The translations under genes and the position numbers were made by a program. A stretch of 8,576 bases of DNA, taken from the NCBI GenBank assembly GCA_031259625.1, contig JAIRLG010000043.1, positions 1 through 8,576 of the forward strand, in the 5' to 3' direction. This stretch comes from Puniceicoccales bacterium. Its GTDB lineage: Bacteria; Verrucomicrobiota; Verrucomicrobiae; Opitutales; LL51. Below are positions 5,945 to 8,576 of the stretch, piece after piece (position 1 is the first letter of the stretch; the number at the start of each line of letters is the position of its first letter). The notes under the pieces are model-generated. The model did no database searches, had not been told where the DNA came from, and saw only the letters and a program-made list of their open reading frames with translations.

Positions 5945-6048
5945 CCGCCGCCTTTGGAGCCCTTCGGGCTCGTCCGCGGAGCGGACCACGCGGAGGATCC
6001 TCGGCCCAACGGCCGTTTGGCCGAGGATCCTCCGCGCAAAGGCGGCGG
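5945..6048 (-). repeat. Cloverleaf palindromic element, copy 6, inverted (short-middle-long)
   Basis: The outer stem is a perfect 12 bp, ccgccgcctttg 5945-5956 with its complement 6037-6048. In plus-strand order the arms are C, 6 bp, gagccc 5957-5962 with gggctc 5966-5971, loop ttc; B, 6 bp, gtccgc 5972-5977 with gcggac 5981-5986, loop gga; and A, an 18-bp perfect stem 5989-6006 with 6019-6036, with three more pairs near its tip. Two bases (5987-5988) separate arms B and A. Read on the minus strand it begins gcctttgcg and runs long, middle, short, like copies 1, 2 and 5, which shows this copy is inverted. It lies in the divergent gap between the CPBP gene and the RelE/ParE-like gene. Confidence 0.9.
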
Positions 6049-6236
6049 CAAAAAAGTAGAGAGGCCCTCCTTTGCCCTAAAGTAGAAAGACTCTCCCCTG
6101 TTCTCCTGAAACTCTCCCCCACCCTTCTCGCTTTTGCGCTTATTCTCCACTATTCTCCTCATTTTCGCACTTGCTTTCCTCTGCCCTCTGCGCTTTCGCA
6201 CTTGCCAGCGGCGTGCCAGTTCCATCAATCGTCCCC
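6049..6236. other. Pyrimidine-rich leader of the RelE/ParE-like gene
   Basis: Most of this stretch on the plus strand is C/T-rich, with recurring actctcccc, ttctcc and gcgctt-like words. It contains a 12-bp direct repeat, tttcgcacttgc, at 6163-6174 and 6194-6205. Promoters for the two diverging genes should lie in this gap or at its edges, but I cannot place convincing -35/-10 pairs, and no Shine-Dalgarno precedes ATG 6237. A TTG at 6171 could extend the downstream gene by 22 hydrophobic residues, but family resemblance starts at 6237. Confidence 0.4.
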
Positions 6237-6656
6237 ATGCGGCAGGTGAACTTCAGCGAGCAGAGCCTCCACGAATTTCAGAAACTGGCGACGGAGGAGC
6301 AACTGCAGCTGATGGAGAACATCGGCCGCATTTCGGAAGAGGACCTGCAGGCCCCCTCCGGCGATTTCAGCTGCTTCCAGCGGGACGGGCGCCTGCTCTA
6401 CCGCTACCGCAGCGAGCGCTGGCGGGTCTATTTCGAGCGCCGGGAGGACGGCAGCCTCTTCTGCCACTACGTCCTGCCGGAGCACTCGCTCTCCGACTTC
6501 GTCCTCCGCTTCAAACTGCCCGTTTCGGAAGCCCTGATGCTGGAGCAGCACAGCTCGTTCTGGAAGTATTTGGACAGCCTCCGGAGGGAGAAAAACGCCG
6601 ACGAAAAGGAGAAGAACATTGACGAAGCTCCGGAGGAAGAAGGGGGAAAGGCTTAG
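6237..6656 (+). CDS. RelE/ParE-like small protein, no adjacent antitoxin
   Basis: A 139-residue protein. Its middle, FQRDGRLLYRYRSERWRVYFERRED followed by FCHYVLPEHSLSDFVLR (residues about 48-92), has the spacing of the RelE/ParE toxin core (G-x-LYRxRxxxxRVYFE), after an N-terminal helix pair MRQVNFSEQSLHEFQKL. The following FKLPVSEALMLEQHSSFWKYLDSL and a charged Lys/Glu tail (about 118-139) are outside that core. I associate similar proteins with Verrucomicrobiota, where they occur alone. No antitoxin-sized gene is next to it on either strand, so toxin activity should not be assumed. The start is the ATG at which family-like sequence begins; no Shine-Dalgarno is visible. The gene faces thrS in the same direction, 325 bp upstream of it. 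Confidence 0.7.
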   Translation: MRQVNFSEQSLHEFQKLATEEQLQLMENIGRISEEDLQAPSGDFSCFQRDGRLLYRYRSERWRVYFERREDGSLFCHYVLPEHSLSDFVLRFKLPVSEALMLEQHSSFWKYLDSLRREKNADEKEKNIDEAPEEEGGKA

Positions 6657-6783
6657 AACCCCCTCGCACCTTCTCCAGGGAAAGCCTTGAGGTTTTCACC
6701 GGAAGCCAATGATTGGAGATGGAGGGCATTCCGGAGGGAAAATGTCTTGACCACCTGGCAACGCCGATGATGGCGCTCTCTTT
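6657..6783. other. Intergenic region before cloverleaf copy 7
   Basis: This stretch has no credible gene; the short open frames on both strands lack any recognisable protein. TTGAGG (near 6687) and TTGACC (near 6747) resemble -35 boxes, but neither has a good -10 at 16 to 18 bp. No tRNA, T-box (no specifier stem or antiterminator with a TGGN sequence that I could identify) or other known leader is seen. Confidence 0.35.
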
Positions 6784-6885
6784 CGCCGGCGATCCCAAAA
6801 CTTTTAAGTTTTGCTGCGGCGCTCCGCGCCGCAGGCGCTGGGCTTCAAATCCTCAGGCTTTGAAGCCCAGCGCGGATCGCCGGCG
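6784..6885 (-). repeat. Cloverleaf palindromic element, copy 7, inverted (short-middle-long)
   Basis: The outer stem is a perfect 12 bp, cgccggcgatcc 6784-6795 with ggatcgccggcg 6874-6885. In plus-strand order the arms are C, 7 bp and AT-rich, caaaact with agttttg (6796-6813); B, 9 bp, ctgcggcgc 6814-6822 with gcgccgcag 6826-6834, loop tcc; and A, 15 bp, gcgctgggcttcaaa 6835-6849 with 6859-6873, plus two pairs around loop tca. There is no unpaired base between any of the four stems. The long arm is last, so this copy is inverted relative to copies 1-5. It lies 96 bp upstream of the thrS start and could be part of its leader. Confidence 0.9.
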
Positions 6886-6981
6886 GGGATTAGGAGAGGA
6901 TGGCATTTTCACAGGAATGGCCAAAAACGTAGAGAGGAATGGGATTGATTTTTTCGGGAGAAATCTGTTCTACTGAAGGCC

Positions 6982-8576
6982 ATGACGAATTCCGAATCCG
7001 AACTTTGGGCCCTCCGGCACTCGGCCGCCCATGTGCTGGCGGCCGCCGTCCTGCGCCTCTTCCCGGGGGCTAAGCTGGACATCGGGCCGGCTACGCCGCA
7101 GGGATTTTACTACGACGTCGACCTGGCCACACCCCTGACGGCGGAAGACCTGCCGCGGCTGGAGGAGGAAATGCAAAAAATCATCGCCGAGGACCAGGTC
7201 TTCGAGCGCCAGGTCGTATCCCGGGAGGAAGCGGCCCGCCTTTTTCGGGAGAAGGAGCAGCCCTATAAATTGGAACGCCTGGCCGAGATCCCGTCCGACG
7301 AGACGATTACGCTCTACCGCAACGGGGAATTCGTCGACCTTTGCCGCGGGGGACATGTGGGGCGCAGTTCGGAGATCCAGGCATTTAAATTGCTAAGCAT
7401 CGCCGGTGCCTACTACCGCGGAGACGAGAAGAACAGGCAATTGCAGCGGATTTACGGCACGGCTTTCGCCTCCCGGCAGGAGCTCGATGCCCATCTGCTC
7501 CAGCTCGAAGAGGCCAAGAAGCGCGACCATCGCCGAATCGGGAGGGAGATGCAGCTCTTCCTGATCGACGAGGATTTCGGGCAGGGCCTCGTCCTCTGGC
7601 TTCCCCGCGGAGCCATCATCCGCCATGAGCTGCAGAAGTTCCTTCTGGAGGAGCTGGAGCAGCAGGGCTACGAGCAGGTCTTCACCCCCCACATCGCCAA
7701 ATTGGGGCTGTTCCGCAGTTCCGGACACTTTCCCTACTACAAAGAATCCCAGTACCCTCCCCTGCCCGACCGCGATGTGCTGGAGAAGCTCAGCCGGACT
7801 TCCCTCCCCTGCGGAGAGATGGTGCGAGGCCTGGAGGAGGGGGATTTCGACGGATTCCTGCTCAAGCCCATGAGCTGTCCCGGGCACATCCAGATCTACC
7901 GCTCCCAGACGCGCTCCTACCGGGAGCTACCCCTGCGGCTGGCGGAGTTCGGCACCGTCTACCGCTGGGAGCAGTCGGGCGAGCTCAGCGGCCTGACCCG
8001 CCTCCGGGGCTTTACCCAGGATGATGCGCATATTTTCTGCACCGAGGGGCAGCTGGAGGAGGAGATCGAGCGCTGTCTCCGGATCGTGCAGAAGGTATTT
8101 GCCACTCTGCGCATGTCGGACTTTCGGGTGCGCATCGGGCTTCGGAGCCCGGATTCCGCCAAATACGTGGGCGAGGCGGAGGACTGGGATCGGGCCGAGG
8201 CGATTCTGCAAAAGGCTGCGGAGAAATTGGGCGTGCCGGTTTCGCCCGAGGCCGGAGAAGCGGCGTTCTACGGCCCGAAGATCGACTTCGTCATCCGCGA
8301 CGTCATCGGCCGCGAGTGGCAGCTGGGCACCATCCAGCTGGATTATAACCTGCCGCAGCGCTTTCGGCTCAGCTATACCGGCAGCGACAATCAGCCGCAT
8401 AGGCCCATCATGATCCACCGGGCGCCGCTGGGCTCCTTCGAGCGCTTCTGCGGCCTGCTCATCGAGCACTTCGGCGGGGATTTCCCGACCTGGCTCGCGC
8501 CGGAGCAGGTGCGGATCCTGACCCTCAGCGATGGCCTTTTGCCGGAGGCATCTCGGCTGCTGGAGCGTTTGAAGGC
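6982..8576 (+). CDS. thrS: Threonyl-tRNA synthetase, 3' end cut by the window, no TGS domain
   Basis: This class II synthetase charges tRNA-Thr; 531 codons are present before the window ends. The editing domain shows HSAAH (13-17) and the CRGGH partner motif (C121, H125), so mischarged Ser-tRNA clearance should be intact. The linker IYGTAF (157-162) and EEAKKRDHRRIGREM follow. The catalytic core keeps the three zinc ligands, C299 in PMSCPGH, H350 in FTQDDAHIF and H479 in MIHRAPLGSFERF, and the motif 2 arginine and glutamate in YRWEQSGEL. An extended segment with YPPLPDR (258-264) precedes the core. The anticodon-binding domain begins near FPTWLAPEQV (501-510). The start is ATG 6982; an in-frame TGA at 6946-6948 with no start codon in between excludes an N-terminal TGS domain of about 60 residues. 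GAAGG sits two bases before ATG, too close for a good Shine-Dalgarno. Confidence 0.95.
   Translation, partial: MTNSESELWALRHSAAHVLAAAVLRLFPGAKLDIGPATPQGFYYDVDLATPLTAEDLPRLEEEMQKIIAEDQVFERQVVSREEAARLFREKEQPYKLERLAEIPSDETITLYRNGEFVDLCRGGHVGRSSEIQAFKLLSIAGAYYRGDEKNRQLQRIYGTAFASRQELDAHLLQLEEAKKRDHRRIGREMQLFLIDEDFGQGLVLWLPRGAIIRHELQKFLLEELEQQGYEQVFTPHIAKLGLFRSSGHFPYYKESQYPPLPDRDVLEKLSRTSLPCGEMVRGLEEGDFDGFLLKPMSCPGHIQIYRSQTRSYRELPLRLAEFGTVYRWEQSGELSGLTRLRGFTQDDAHIFCTEGQLEEEIERCLRIVQKVFATLRMSDFRVRIGLRSPDSAKYVGEAEDWDRAEAILQKAAEKLGVPVSPEAGEAAFYGPKIDFVIRDVIGREWQLGTIQLDYNLPQRFRLSYTGSDNQPHRPIMIHRAPLGSFERFCGLLIEHFGGDFPTWLAPEQVRILTLSDGLLPEASRLLERLK

Noticed and set aside
846..6885. The palindromes as a CRISPR array or tRNA genes
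   Set aside because: They are far apart, have no regular spacers, and their stems are not repeated identically; the cloverleaf shape lacks the tRNA arm lengths, the TTC loop sequence and any anticodon arm.
6886..6981. T-box or other riboswitch in the thrS leader
   Set aside because: I could not find a specifier loop, an antiterminator or a terminator with a T-run; the only strong structure is cloverleaf copy 7, which belongs to the dispersed family.
7393..8469. Minus-strand open frames opposite thrS (7393-7887 and 7927-8469)
   Set aside because: They lie fully antisense to a complete set of ThrRS motifs and have no family-like sequence of their own.

Overview
This window looks like a piece of a GC-rich (roughly 60 to 65% by eye) bacterial chromosome. 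The best guess is a member of the Planctomycetota-Verrucomicrobiota group, probably Verrucomicrobiota. That rests on the style of the threonyl-tRNA synthetase (an extended segment containing YPPLPDR before the class II catalytic core), the acyl carrier protein with a DSMDFLD site, and a RelE/ParE-like protein of a type I associate with that phylum. Shine-Dalgarno sequences are weak. The lineage call is inference from protein style, not from a marker gene search.

Layout. Positions 1-6236 hold minus-strand genes. In transcription order they are a CPBP-family membrane protease (5877-4879), thioredoxin reductase trxB (4813-3749), Holliday-junction helicase ruvB (3558-2536), an acyl carrier protein (2356-2114), a SUFU-domain lipoprotein that is much more AT-rich than its neighbours (2093-1293), and a LolD-type ABC ATPase (761-63). 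On the plus strand lie a small RelE/ParE-like protein (6237-6656) and thrS (6982 to the window end, incomplete). The two arms diverge around 5878-6236. The genes are mostly unrelated housekeeping functions; only acp and the SUFU gene, 20 bp apart, and the CPBP gene and trxB are close enough to suggest shared transcription.

The striking content is between the genes. I find seven elements of about 95 to 104 bp, at 846-947, 1097-1197, 2427-2525, 3619-3722, 4715-4809, 5945-6048 and 6784-6885. Each is an outer inverted repeat (7 to 15 bp) that encloses exactly three further hairpins with almost no unpaired bases between them, a DNA or RNA cloverleaf. The arms always run long, middle, short; the order is reversed in the last two copies, which are therefore inverted. 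Stem sequences differ from copy to copy while pairing is kept. Five copies share an outer-stem edge of the GCCTTTG...CAAAGGC type. Every intergenic gap longer than about 100 bp in the window holds at least one copy.

One copy lies inside the 5' end of trxB. Removing 96 bp (4715-4810) from that gene joins ATG directly to CCG GAA AAA CTG and restores a normal TrxB start (MPEKLIIIGSG). This marks the elements as inserted, mobile or formerly mobile units that can be tolerated in frame inside proteins, comparable in behaviour (not in sequence) to Rickettsia palindromic elements. No transposase is present in the window. Other oddities are a 50-bp partial tandem duplication of the lolD 3' end, an 18-bp tandem repeat in front of ruvB, and a ThrRS without the N-terminal TGS domain.
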